Shown here piece after piece: positions 1-11,875 of a stretch of DNA of 64,000 bases (its first letter is position 1; each line of letters opens with the position of its first letter). Where the stretch lies: NCBI GenBank assembly GCA_963662175.1, contig OY759221.1, positions 33,230,045-33,294,044 on the forward strand, written 5' to 3'. The DNA comes from Aradus depressus (Eukaryota > Arthropoda > Insecta > Hemiptera > Aradidae). Both the position numbers and the translations under genes were made by a program. The notes below the pieces were generated by a model that saw nothing but the letters and a program-made list of their open reading frames with translations, was not told the origin of the DNA and did no database searches.

Positions 1-132
1 TGAAGGACTATAAGCCTTATTCCGTATGAATAATTGAAAATTATAACATTATGAATGTACTGTCGAGGAACTGAATAGCCTTATAGGAGATATTGGGAGA
101 AAAGTCAAAGTTCACCGGGGTATTACTGCTAG
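1..132 (-). repeat. Dispersed repeat with CCGGCGTTGCCCGG-type start (cut by window edge)
   Basis: Reverse complement of 62065-62210, base for base over most of its length. Read on the minus strand it begins CTAGCAGTAATACCC. A third copy lies at 7981-8066. No coding potential is seen. The type resembles non-coding ends of widespread insect elements whose class I cannot settle by eye. Confidence 0.7.
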
Positions 133-171
133 TATGTCAATATTAATAATTCCACACCATCTAAATGGCCT

Positions 172-460
172 TTAAATTGTGGATCTTAGAGATAAATATA
201 ATTTGATTTCGATGCAATAACAACTGTCTACTTCTCCAGTAATACATAGTATAGACCAAGTTATGTATTTGGTCTGAAATTCGATGTTGTTTCCAACGGA
301 ATTTCGTGTCTCCCAACCGCCTAAATACAAAAATGAGAAAAAAAGGGAGACAAACGAGTGAACTAGGTTATGAAAGAAATTAATAATATAAAAATGTGGT
401 AGAAATATTGTAGTCTCTAAAGTCTGTGTGTGTGTCTGTGAACACAATATCTCCTGACAG
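172..460. repeat. Degraded copy of dispersed family R3
   Basis: Contains the R3 hallmarks: a GAAATTCGATGTTG-like block, an 'AACGGAATTTCGTGT' block and the 'GTGTCTGTGAACACAATA' block. The reverse-strand open frame across it is treated as chance. Confidence 0.4.
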
Positions 461-600
461 AATCACCGCCAATCCTCTTACTCTGCAATTATCTACAATC
501 ACTCTCCCCACAAATTCGCCACGACGCCTCAAGCAGGCATGGCAGAGGGACTTGCTCCAGTTCTAGCCTATTCCTTTTTAGTTTAATCAAATTAAAGCTT
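461..600 (+). pseudogene. Jockey-type LINE 3' coding fragment
   Basis: One frame reads ANPLTLQLSTITLPTNSPRR followed by LKQAWQRDLLQF and a stop. This matches the C-terminal end of the Jockey reverse-transcriptase ORF seen at 11380-11872, 13610-13740 and 41812-42268, where the 'RRLK..W.RDLL' signature recurs. It is 5'-truncated and short, and cannot be functional. Confidence 0.55.
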
Positions 601-1569
601 GTTTAAAAAAAAGTTTTTTTATTAATTTTTATTTGTTTACTTTTTAGTCATTACTTATTTTTTGTTTTATAATAGATTATTCACCATTATTGTCAACTTC
701 AAAACAAAACAAAATTAAACATATGTAACAAAATTAATTTCTTATTAAAGAATATACACAACCGGTTTATATAGGCTCCTTCTGACTGAAGAATTGCTGC
801 AGTCATTATCAATCATTTGCAGGGCGATTTCCACGCTATTCAAACAATTTTTTTCAGCCCTTTCACAACTTGCACTAGTTATTTGACTGTACTAAATTCC
901 AAGTCAATCGGAAAGGGGTTAAAATCGACTTGCAAGATTTGTTGCAGACAGACAACCAAGCAAGCTAAATAAAAGTTTGTAAAAAAAGAATGGAAACATT
1001 CTTTATCACGTACGTATATATAAAAAAGCAGATAAATACGTTGGTATTTCAAGAAACTAATCAAATAGTATTCAGAAAGCATGTTTTATGAAAATATGGT
1101 GCAGGTTTCTATATAAATCTGTTGGAAGGTTCAACCACGGAGAGTAGTTCCTGCACTCACTGGTGTAGTGTTCCTCAGATCCTTCTAAATGGGTCCAAAC
1201 AGAATGAATTAATAAAAAAAAATATATGGGTCTTACCTTTTTATTTCTTTGGCACTATCTCCAGACCTAAAAAAGATATACATATTTTTCATTACACAAT
1301 TGAATATTTAATAAAATATTAAAAACCATTATTTCCATGATTATTAATGTTTTAGTAATGTATTCATATTTAATTTTAATTTGTATTAGTGTAAGTTCAT
1401 GTTTATGGTTAACAATGTATCTATATTTAATTTTAATGTTGATTAATTTATCCATAGTAAGTCAGTTTCAATTTTTAACTTGTTACAATGTCTATTTTAA
1501 CTTTCAGTAATGTTTATCAACACACTAATTTTGTTTATATGTGATTCTAATCTTGATTCCCCCGCATGT
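601..1569. other. AT-rich stretch without recognised gene
   Basis: Low-complexity AT-rich DNA. The short open frames here have no recognisable domain, and I see no element boundary. Confidence 0.5.
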
Positions 1570-1640
1570 TTGTAGGCCCTGATGATGATATAAAATATAT
1601 CGAAACGTTGGCGTTTGAATAGTGTTGCCTGTTTTCTTCC
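1570..1640 (+). ncRNA. Hammerhead-ribozyme-like core
   Basis: The box CTGATGA (1579-1585) is followed by a 6-bp stem GATATA/TATATC and then GAAA (1602-1605). Next comes a short stem-loop ACG-TTGG-CGT. This is the order and spacing of a hammerhead core (CUGANGA, stem II, GAAA, stem III). Pairing for stem I is weak here, so activity is doubtful. Hammerheads of this size are known from Penelope-like elements and retrozymes. Confidence 0.3.
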
Positions 1641-2890
1641 ATCTTTGACTGACCCTCAATATTCCTACAATTAGAATCTACAGTCGCTAATCAACATCTA
1701 CATTAAAAATATATATATTTTTTTAATTTCTAAAGAAAATATCATACCATTTCTTAACTTGTTTAAGGAAACTTAAAATAACACTTTAACGGTTGAGTTT
1801 TGAGGCAGATCGAATTTCGAACGTTTGATCATACGGATGTTTTTTATTTTTTTGTGTCCTTATGGATAGCATATCAGCCAATAATATCGGATGTTATCTA
1901 TATATCATAACGTACAAATCTACATATTAGGGGTGGGGGGGGGGGGGGGGGGAGGACGCTAATATTGGTGTTGAGTTATTAGCAAAATTAAGTACCTATA
2001 TTATTTCAAATAGATAGATAGATAGATAAAGATGTTTATTTAGGAAAGATAAACACAGAAAAGTAAACCAAAAAAATTTTAAAAAAACAGTACATCATTA
2101 GACAATGGTCCTTTGACCGTCTGTCGGGTTGTAGTCCAGTCCGCAGGTATGGAAAAAGGGGCGTGCCTCACAAAAGGTGCGGTACAAGATTTTTTTTTTT
2201 TGATTTTTGTATGTTGGTACCAAGATGGAAAAAACCGAATTTGCTAACAAAACCGACCTCGGGACAACTTTTGGCAGCCGAAAAACCGCGAAATTTTACG
2301 ACTTTTTACGTTTTTTTCGTAATATCTCAGAAACGGTCGACTTTATCGACTTTTTTATCAATTAATATTTTAAAGAGGATTAAAATTTCTACAATTTGCA
2401 TTCCCACAACATGTTTGTAGAATGAATAGTGAGCGCGCTACAGCTTCCCAAACATTGACAATTTCAATCTTTTCAAGTTCCCCCAACCCCCTCCTCAGCC
2501 TCCTTCCCCCTCTCTTGCCTCCACCCTCCTGACCATCACACTCACTATTCTCTCCTGACTATTGCAGTTCTAGAGATAATTATTAAACTTCACAATACAT
2601 TCTATCCTCATGATTTACCGACAAAGAAGCAATAAGACGCTCACGATAAGACGCTCCAACAAGTACTGGTCCGGTCAAACCATTGAGCGAACAAACACTA
2701 ATGAAGATTATGAATGCCCGTGGAGGTGTCACACGTCACGTGGGAGAGGGATTTCAGACAGTGTTTTGGCAAAATGGACTCTGGCCAAGGTATTCATGCA
2801 GAATGTCTGTGATGAACTTGAAGATTTCTGTGGTATACCTTATGAAACATCAGAGCAACATATGGATATGCGAACTTCTCCTGTGGACCG
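1641..2890. other. Non-coding stretch with simple repeats
   Basis: Holds a G homopolymer (about 1934-1952), a short GATA repeat (about 2013-2028) and a moderately GC-rich segment (2100-2420) that I cannot classify. The open frames at 2163-2420 and 2610-3003 have no recognisable domain, and the second runs into the satellite. No gene is supported. Confidence 0.45.
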
Positions 2891-5800
2891 AGGAGTTAAA
2901 AATAACTTTGAGCACGTCGTCCTTCGGATGGGACTTTAAGCAATTATCCAGGGCTTTTTCGAATGTGAGGTACTCGATAATGAGACGTATTTTATGTAAA
3001 TAAACCTGGGTAGGTGAAATTTCACTTAGGTTGAAAATAACCTTGAGCACGTCGTCCTTCGGATGCGACTTTCCGGATATATCTGAATCTGTCGTATCAG
3101 TTTTAACAAATATTAATGGGATGAATGGGATAATATGAAGTTAGCTCGACCTTTTTTTTAAACATTTCTATTTCGATTTTTGTGTAGGATTCTGATAATT
3201 TGGTAGATCTCTATCAGTTATAATAAATATTAAATCTATAAACCGTTAGAAAGCGAGAAATTTGAAGCATGGTGTCAACCGAGCTCAGGATCCCCACTTA
3301 GAAATCTAGCTAAGGCACTTAGGTCAGATGTTTTATTTTGGAAGTTAAAAATAACATTGAGCACATCGTCCTTCGGATGGGGTTTAAGCGATGATCCAGG
3401 GCTTTTTTGAATGTGAGGTACTCGATAATGAGACGTATGTTATTTAATGAAACCTGGGTAGGTGAAATTTCACTTAGGTTGAAAATAACCTTGAGCACGT
3501 CGTCCTTCGGATGGGACTTTCCGGATATATCTGAATCTGTCGTATCAGTTTTAACAAATATTGATGGGATGAATGGGATAATATGAAGTTAGCTCGTCTT
3601 TTTTGAAAAACATTTTTATTTCGATTTTTGTGTAAGATTCTGATAATCCGGTCGTTCTCTATCAGTTATAAGAAATATTAAACCTATAAACCGTTAGAAA
3701 GCGAGAAATTTGAAGAATGACGTCGACCGAGCTCAGGATCGCCACTCAGAAATCTAGCTAAGGCACTCAGGTCAGATGTTTTATTCGAGAAGTTAAAAAT
3801 AACTTTGAGCACGTCGTCCTTCGGATGGGACTTGAAGCAATGATCTAGGGCTTTTTCGAATGTGAGGTACTCGATAATGAGACGTATTTTATGTAAATAA
3901 ACCTGGGTAGGTGAAATTTCACTTAGGTTGAAAATAACCTTGAGCACGTCGTCCTTCGGATGCGACTTTCCGGATATATCTGAATCTGTCGTATCAGTTT
4001 TAACAAATATTGTGGGATGAATGGGATAATATGAAGTTAGCTCGACCTTTTTTTTAAACATTTCTATTTCGATTTTTGTGTAGGATTCTGATAATTTGGT
4101 CGTTCTCTATCAGTTTTAACAAATATTAAATCTATAAACCGTTAGAAAGCTAGAAATTTGAAGAATGACGTCGACTGAGCTCAGGCTCGCCACTCAGAAA
4201 TCTAGCTAAGGCACTCAGGTCAGATGTTTCATTCGAGGAGTTAAAAATAACTTTGAGCACGTCGTCCTTCGGATGGGACTTTAAACAATTATCCAGGGCT
4301 TTTTCGAATGTGAGGTACTCGATAATGAGACGTATTTTATGTAAATAAACCTGGGTGGGTGAAATTTCACTTAGGTTGAAAATAACCTAGAGCACGTCGT
4401 CCTTCGGATGCGACTTTCCGGATATATCTGAATCTGTCGTATCAGTTTTAACAAATATTAATGGGATGAATGGGATAATATGAAGTTAGCTCGACGTTTT
4501 TTGAAAAACATTTTTATTTCGATTTTTGTGTAGGATTCTCATAATTTGGTCGTTCTCAATCAGTTTATATCAGGATATATCTGAATCTGTCGTATCAGTT
4601 TTAACAAATATTGTGGGATGAATGGGATAATATGAAGTTAGCTCGACCTTTTTTTTAAACATTTCCATTTCGATTTTTGTGTAGGTTAGGTTAGGTTTTA
4701 TGACTCATGCCCGGGCTTTAACTACGAGGTCATATCGCCTACTACCAGAGCGCTCTTTCGTCACTCTGGTGGACATGAGACCGACTCTACTGTGGGAGTC
4801 CTAAATTTTGCCTACCCTAAATTTTTATTCATCTAGGGTAGGGGTCTTTAACGAGTACCTGACATCGTACAGGCTCGGGACCATCGCTTAACGTCCCATC
4901 CGAAGGACGGCGTGCTTAAGTTTATTTTACCTCCCAGATAAAATAAACTAAGGGCCTCGGTCGGGCTACGAACCCACGACCTTGAGCTCAGAAGTCAAGC
5001 ACGCATACCACTGAGCTACCGGCGCCCCCGATTTTTGTGTAGGATTCTGATAATTTGGTCGTTCTCTATCAGTTTTAACAAATATTAAATCTATAAACCG
5101 TTAGAAAGCGAGAAATTTGAAGAATGACGTCTACCGAGCTCAGGATCGCCACTCAGAAATCTAGCTAAGGCACTCAGGTCAGATGTTTCATTCGAGGAGT
5201 TAAAAATAACTTTGAGCATGTCGTCCTTCGAATGGGACTTTGAACAATTATCCAGGGCTTTTTCGAATGTGAGGTACTCGATAATGAGACGTATTTTATG
5301 TAAATAAACCTGGGTAGGCTAAATTTCACTTAGGTTGGAAATAACCTTGAGGACGTCGTCCTTCGGATGCGACTTTCCGGATATATCTGAATCTGTCGTA
5401 TCAGTTTTAACAAATATTGTGGGATGAATGGGATAATATGAAGTTAGCTCGACCTTTTTTTGAAAAACATTTTTATTTCGCTTTTTGTGTAGGATTCTGA
5501 TAATTTGGTCGTTCTCTATCAGTTTTAACAAATATTAAATCTATAAACCGTTAGAAAGCGAGAAATTTGAAGAATGACGTCAACCGAGCTCAGGATCGCC
5601 ACTCAGAAATCTAGCTAAGACACTCAGGTCAGATGTTTCATTCGAGGAGTTAAAAATAACTTTGAGCACGTCGTCCTTCGGATGGAACTTTCCGGATATA
5701 TCTGAATCTGTCGTATCAGTTTTAACAAATATTAATGGGATGAATGGGATAATATGAAGTTAGCTCGACGTTTTTTGAAAAAAATTTTTATTTCGATTTT

Positions 5801-7980
5801 TGTGTAGGATTCTGATAATTTGGTCGTTCTCAATCAGTTTTAACAAATATTAAATCTATAAACCGTTAGAAAGTGAGACATTTGAAGAATGACGTCTACC
5901 GAGCTCAGAATCGCCACTTAGAAATCTAGCTGTGGCACTTAGTTCAGTGGTTTTATATGGGAAGTTAAATATAACTTTGAGCACGTCGTCCTTCGGATGG
6001 GACTTTAAACAATTATCCAGGGCTTTTTCGAATGTGTGGTACTCGATAATGAGACGTATGTTATGTAATGAAACCTGGGTAGGCTAAATTTCACTTAGGT
6101 TGGAAATAACCTTGAGGACGTCGTCCTTCGGATGGGACTTTCCGGATATATCTGAATCTGTCGTATCAGTTTTAACAAATATTGATGGGACGAATGGAAT
6201 AATATGAAGTTAGCTCGACTTTTTTTGAAAAACATTTTTATTTCGATTTTTGTGAAGGATTCTGATAATTTGGTCGTTCTCTATCAGTTTTAACAAATAT
6301 TAAATCTATAAACCGTTAGAAAGCGAGAAATTTGAAGAATGGCGTCTACCGAGCTCAGGATCGCCACTTAGAAATCTAGCTAAGGCACTCAGGTTAGATG
6401 TTTCATTCGAGGAGTTAAAAATAACTTTGAGCACGTCGTCCTTCGGATGGGACTTTAAGCAATTATCCAGGGCTTTTTCGAATGTGAGGTACTCGATAAT
6501 GAGACGTATTCTATGTAAATAAACCTGGGTAGGTGAAATTTCACTTAGGTTGAAAATAACCTTGAGCACGTCGTCCTTCGGATGCGACTTTCCGGATATA
6601 TCTGAATCTGTCGTATCAGTTTTAACAAATATTAATAGGATGAATGGGATAATGTGAAGTTAGCTCGACGTTTTTTGAAAAACATTTTTATTTCGATTTT
6701 TGTGTAGGATTCTGATAATTTGGTCGTTCTCAATCAGTTTTAACAAATATTAAATCTATAAACCGTTAAAAAGCGAGAAATTTGAAGAATCGCGTCTACC
6801 GAGCTCAGGATCGCCACTTAGTAATCTAGCTGAGGCTCTTAGGTCAGATGTTTTATTCGAGAAGTTAAAAATAACTTTGAGCACGTCGTCCTTCGGATGG
6901 GACTTTAAGCGATGATCCTGGTCTTTTTCGAATGTGAGGTACTCGATAATGAGACGTATGTTATGTAATGAAACCTGGGTAGGTTAAATTTCACTTAGGT
7001 AAGAAATAACCTTGAGGACGACGTCCTTCGGATGCGACTTTCCGGATATATCTGAATCTGTCGTATCAGTTTTAACAAATATTATGGGATGAATGGGATA
7101 ATATGAATTAGCTCGACCTTTTTTTTAAACATTTCTATTTCGATGTTTGTGTAGGATTCTGATAATTTGGTCGTTCTCTATCAGTTTTAACAAATATTAA
7201 ATCTATAAACCGTTAGAAAGCGAGAAATTTGAAGAATGGCGTCTACCGAGCTCAGGATCGCCACTTAGAAATCTAGCTAAGGCACTCAGGTTAGATGTTT
7301 CATTCGAGGAGTTAAAAATAACTTTGAGCACGTCGTCCTTCGGATGGGACTTTAAGCAATTATCCAGGGCTTTTTCGAATGTGAGGTACTCGATAATGAG
7401 ACGTATTTTATGTAAATAAACCTGGGTAGGTGAAATTTCACTTAGGTTGAAAATAACCTTGAGCACGTCGTCCTTCGGATGCGACTTTCCGGATATATCT
7501 GAATCTGTCGTATCAGTTTTAACAAATATTAATGGGATGAATGGGATAATATGAAGTTAGCTCGACGTTTTTTGAAAAACATTTTTATTTCGATTTTTGT
7601 GTAGGATTCTGATAATTTGGTCGTTCTCTATCAGTTTTAACAAATATTAAATCTATAAACCGTTAGAAAGCGAGTAATTTGAAGAATGACGTCTACCGAG
7701 CTCAGGATCGCCACTCAGAAATCTAGCTGAGGCACTTAGGTCAGATGTTTTATTCGAGAAGTTAAAAATAACTTTGAGCACGTCGTCCTTCGGATGGGAG
7801 TTTAAGCAATGATCTAGGGCTTTTTCGAATGTGAGGTACTCGATATTGAGACATATGTTATGTAAATAAACCTGGGTAGGTGAAATTTCACTTAGGTTGA
7901 AAATAACCTTGAGCACGTCGTCCTTCGGATGCGACTTTCCGGATATATCTGAATCTGTCGTATCAGTTTTAACAAATATT
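2891..7980. repeat. Satellite array, about 449 bp unit, SINE-derived
   Basis: The landmark CCGAGCTCAGGAT recurs near 3279, 3727, 4174, 5134, 5584, 5899, 6348, 6799, 7244 and 7698. Spacing is 445-454 bp, except where a SINE plus a partial duplication (4174-5134) or a deletion (5584-5899) disturbs it. Each unit contains two copies, about 130 bp apart, of a GAGCACGTCGTCCTTCGGAT block. That block and its flanks (GAGCTCA.., GAAGTTAAAAATAAC, GAGGTACTCG, AACCTGGGTAGG) match the body of SINE family A in order. The reverse-strand frames of 70-125 codons in the units repeat with the array and are not taken as genes. The right edge is abrupt at 7980. Confidence 0.93.
4686..5028 (-). mobile_element. SINE family A, full length, inside the satellite
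   Basis: On the minus strand it begins GGGGCGCCGGTAGCTCAGTG (tRNA-like A box). A B-box-like GTGGGTTCGTAGCCC follows, then the conserved body, and it ends GAGTCATAAAACCTAACCTAA. A perfect 15-bp target-site duplication, CGATTTTTGTGTAGG, lies at 4671-4685 and 5029-5043 and is satellite sequence. The SINE therefore inserted after the array formed. Confidence 0.95.
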
Positions 7981-8066
7981 CAGGAACTGAATAGCCTTAT
8001 AGGAGATATTGGGAGAAAAGTCAAAGTTCCCCGGGCAACGCCGGGTATTACTGCTTGTAATAATAA
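7981..8066 (-). repeat. Truncated copy of the repeat at 1-132 and 62065-62592
   Basis: Reads ..CAGGAACTGAATAGCC through CCCGGGCAACGCCGGGTATT. It abuts the last satellite unit directly and marks the right edge of the array. Confidence 0.7.
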
Positions 8067-8873
8067 TAAAATCCAAATGACATGACGTAGTACGTTTATC
8101 AGCTCAGAAAGGTACGAAATGCATTAAAATATATCTTGCTAATTAGCTAGGGTCATTAATGACTTTCGAAATATAATTCACCCTCTTCCATCGTATGTTT
8201 TCTTACGCTTGCATAAAGCCTCCAGTCTCTCTTGCAATAAACATGGCGAGGATTTCCTTCTTTTGCTCCTGTAAGTAAATACATTCTTATTTTTATTCAT
8301 AAATAAATTATTTCGCTTTAAAAATGTATTTGAATAGCTTCAGATATTTAAATAGGATCTAATGCTTAGTTAAGGATATAGTTCATCGAATCAACGTTCC
8401 TTATTTATTTTTCATGCATTTATAGTTTTTTCTAAGTCCTCTAGATTGCTCTTAGTGAAGTATAAATAAGTTGGCTTAACGGTTTTGTAACAGGAATATG
8501 TACACTGCAAAAATAAGCCTATTTTTGTTCAACAATCCGGTTTTCCAGTCGTTTATATTTTTTACTAAGAAAAATTCATCTTTAATTTGTATTTTATTTT
8601 GCTAACGAAATTGGTTGTGCTCAAATATTTTCTTGAAAAATTTTATAGTTATATAGTAAAATTATACGTTACTTTTTGCAGTATTAACAAACATTGTACA
8701 ATTATAAAAATTAATTAATACATACCCTATAGATATGAGAGAGTCAAAGCTTGGCTTATATGGGAGACTGCACAAGCTTTTCGATACTAATTCACAGGGT
8801 CGTGCCAGCTAAAACAGAAATAACAGCTACAACAGAATTGTTGCAAAGATTGTATCATTTTATTATTATAAAC
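8067..8873. other. AT-rich stretch, nothing recognised
   Basis: No gene, tRNA, inverted repeat or SINE fragment was seen. Confidence 0.5.
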
Positions 8874-9376
8874 TAGCTGACCCGACAGACGTCGTTCTGT
8901 CAAAAGCTATTGGACTGGATTTTTTTTTTACTTGGAACCACAGCAAGTTTCTACTTAAGAACGCCGGGCACCTTAGATAGTATGCGCCTTGCAACTCCGT
9001 GCAACCAGCTATTCAGGTTCTTAGGACCGCTGGGCAACACAGATAGTACGTAGTTAGGAACGCAGGGCACCGCAGCTAGTATGTGCCTTGCAACAGCGGA
9101 TGCCCTAGGTATTTTGGGCTTAAGAACGCTGATGAGAGCTATTATTTACCGCGGAACGGTGCACCTTTAAGGTAATGCATGCTTAGGAAACCCACCCTAT
9201 TAAAATTAGGGCTATTTCCCATCTTTAAGAAAGCTCCATGTGAGATTCATTCAGCATTAATGCACCCCCGCCCCTCCCGTCCAAAAGGGTCACAGCCAAT
9301 TTTTAAATATTGCTTTTGAAACTACTATTTAGGTATATGCTTTCCCTTCCCCGCCGAAAAGTAATTTATAATTAAA
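8874..9376. repeat. Decayed element start and degenerate internal repeats
   Basis: CTAGCTGACCCGACAGACG at 8874 resembles the start of a common insect repeat. Downstream, three related segments ('TTAAGAACGCCGGGCACC', 'TTAGGACCGCTGGGCAAC', 'TTAGGAACGCAGGGCACC') at about 8958-9075 look like degenerate tandem copies. No open frame is of interest. Confidence 0.4.
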
Positions 9377-9695
9377 GCCCGGGCTTTAACTAGAAGGTCA
9401 TATCGCCTACTACCAGAGCGCTCTTTCGTCACTCTGGTGGACATGAGCCCGACTCTACTGCGGGAGTCCTAAATTTTGCCTACTCTAAATTTTTATTCAA
9501 CTAGGGCAGGGGTCTTTAACGAGTACCTGACATCGTACAGGCTCGGGACCATCGCTTAACGTCCCATCCGAAGGACGGCGTGCTTAAGTTTATTTTACCT
9601 CCTAGATAAAATAAACTAAGGGCCTCGGTCGGGCTACGAACCCACGACCTTGGGCTCAGAAGTCAAGCACGCATACCACTGAGCTACCGGCGCCC
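9377..9695 (-). mobile_element. SINE family A copy (variant tail)
   Basis: Full tRNA-like head (GGGCGCCGGTAGCTCAGTGG) at the right and body through GCCCGGGC at the left. Instead of the usual GCATGAGTCATAA end it continues into a sequence (9346-9376) shared with the SINE at 13173-13491. The two are either a tail variant or an old duplication. Confidence 0.9.
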
Positions 9696-11085
9696 TCTTG
9701 CATCTTCCTCATATGCTGTCTACTTACTAGTAGCACTCTGAAAATCCTACAGACAATACCTAGACCAAGAAAAAAACTAATTTTATTATTTCACTCTCCA
9801 ATAATGAAAATAAATAAGTTTACAATCACCTCACAAAATGTTATTAATACTTTGATTCCGTTCACCTCTGCGTGCATATGTGGGATTTTCACAAAAGGAC
9901 ATTTTATTTGTGAAAAAATAATCCATTTTCTCCTCCTTTTCTTCTTCCTGGGAAAATATTGTTTGTGATTAATGAATTTTCGACAAGTATGATAGAGATA
10001 TCCAATACTTAATTTACAAATATAAAATGTCAAATAAGTACTGGAATTGCTAACTCAGGCTCCTCTAATCTCCCTCTTCACATAATATGTGTCTGTTTGG
10101 AATGATATTATCCTTGCAAGGATGAAATAGCTCAAGATACTTCAATGTCAGACTTCCAAATTGTATTATTTTAGTGAAAATAACGACATATTTATGGATT
10201 GAACATTCTCAACAACGAATTTCGGAGAGCTTAGATATTTTCCTCCACACTTCGTTGGGCTGAGGAATTAATTTAATGTCTGTTAATGTGTTTGTTAACA
10301 TGATAGATCCTGACAGAATTAATATATAGACATAAAATTTCAGCCAAATCGACTAATGGGAAGAGGGAATTAGGGGATGGCCTTACGCAAAAACCCGAAT
10401 AACGTATCATATCCGTATGAAATGTAGTATGAGAAATCAAAAGTCACTGAATAAATCTGGCGAAAAATAACACTTTACTTCGGGGCCTGAGTACACTTAA
10501 CAAGAGACCGCTTATATTATAGCCTAATCGAAAATATTTTCGAATAAAAGTTGTAGAGAAAACTGAGGCGAAAAACGATTGTTCTAAGGTTTTCTCACTC
10601 GGCTTGCGAGATAATGCCGAAAACCATACATAAATGACGTTTTGAAACCCTATTTTTTAGACGTTTGCTCAATTTATGCAAAAACGATTAATCCTATCGA
10701 AAAATTGATTCCTACTAAAAACGTTGCTTATTAAATTTCCTTTTAAAATTTGAAGAAATAGAAAATACAAAATATACAAGAAGTGGCCAACACAGCTTTT
10801 CTTATACAACCAATCTTTGTACAGAACACTCTCTCTCTCCTCTCAAATTCATTTCATACAGAGTATAAGAATGTCTATCTCAGAACTACGCTGTACAACA
10901 AACAGAAAACTGCTGACGCCAACACATTACATTATTTTACACAATAATGCCAGTATGAACGGAATTTGAGAGGAGAAAGGGGGAAGTAGCGTGATCTGTA
11001 CAGAAGTGGTTGGTATAAGAAAGTCCTATAATGGCTGCCACATCATATATTTTAATAAGACTTGTATCGTCTAAAACTAGAAAAA
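9696..11085. other. Non-coding stretch with R3-like traces
   Basis: R3-like wording occurs near 10300-10400 ('TCAGCCAAATCGACTAATGG'). The reverse frames at 9791-10033 and 10937-11131 lack domains; the second starts in the 131 bp tandem repeat. Confidence 0.4.
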
Positions 11086-11220
11086 TAAGGTTATAGCATG
11101 TAACTGGGACTCTATGAATGAATATTTTCATATTCTACTTACATTAGTTCATAGAACGTTCCGTGATTTATTGAGGATCTATGAAATTTTGACCAATAAG
11201 CCTTCAGTCACTCAAATAAG

Positions 11221-11875
11221 TTTTTTTTTTTTTTCTTTTTTTTTTTATTTATTTGCAATCTATATACAATTAATATAATGAGCAAATTTCGTAACTATAT
11301 GCATGAGTGTCTATGCCACATGTTGGGAGAGACCAGCCAGCGCTGACACTCCCTAGAAACTAATAAACTAATACAATGTTTAGGTTTCACTTAGAAGATC
11401 TCGAGGCCACCTCCTATTCAAACGGCGGGGAGGATTGTCAGGATGGGATTGAGAGGATAGGACTTGTGCAAATGGGTTAGAATGGGATGAAAGTTTATTG
11501 TAGAAATTTAGGAATCGGGATTGGACGAGTTCTTGGACGGTTGGGATGTTTAGGTCTTCATGGAGTAATTTATTGGTGACGTAGAAGGGAGCATTTACAA
11601 TTCGACGAAGGACTTTGGACTGGAAAGCTTGGATGCGGTTTATATTGGATTGTTTGGCTGTACCCCGTAGTTCGAGGCCGTATGTCCATATTGGGCGTAT
11701 TATAGTCTTGTAAATGGTCAGTTTGTTGGCAGTAGAAAGTTTTGATTTTGGTCCAAGTAGTCTACGTAGTAGTCCGTAACGTCGATTCAACTCTTGTCGT
11801 TTAAGTCGTGTGTGTGGGTTCCACGTCAGTCGGCTGTCTAAGTAGAACCCGAGGTAACGCACCTGGTTAGAGGAA
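11221..11875 (-). mobile_element. 5'-truncated Jockey-clade LINE in the tandem array
   Basis: A poly(T) block at 11221-11246 is the poly(A) tail of a minus-strand insertion. The 5' end is at 11875. An 8-bp target-site duplication, CAAATAAG, lies at 11213-11220 and 11876-11883. The target is the end of a 131 bp repeat unit, so the LINE is younger than the array. Confidence 0.9.
11380..11872 (-). pseudogene. Jockey reverse-transcriptase C-terminal part
   Basis: The frame contains 'VRYLGFYLDSRLTWNPH', 'LTIYKTIIRPIWTYGLEL' and 'RIQAFQSKVLRRIVNAPFYV', and ends 'RRLNRRWPRDLLSET' plus a stop. These are the post-RT region and terminus typical of Jockey-clade ORF2. Only about the last 164 residues are present; the endonuclease and catalytic RT blocks are missing. 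The upstream ATG and the first ~16 codons of the open frame come from the flanking tandem repeat, not from the LINE. The frame is uninterrupted, which fits a recent insertion. Confidence 0.85.

Noticed and set aside
4990..5028. tRNA genes at SINE heads (GCGCCGGTAGCTCAGTGG.. with TTCGAA)
   Set aside because: The cloverleaf does not close properly and every instance continues into SINE body; these are tRNA-derived SINE promoters, not tRNA genes.
2891..7980. CRISPR-like array
   Set aside because: Units are ~449 bp without short direct repeats and unique spacers; this is eukaryotic satellite DNA.
2850..8085. Repeated reverse-strand frames of 66-125 codons (MLKVIFNLSEISPTQ..)
   Set aside because: They recur with the satellite period, change length with indels and have no domain; they are a by-product of the repeat.
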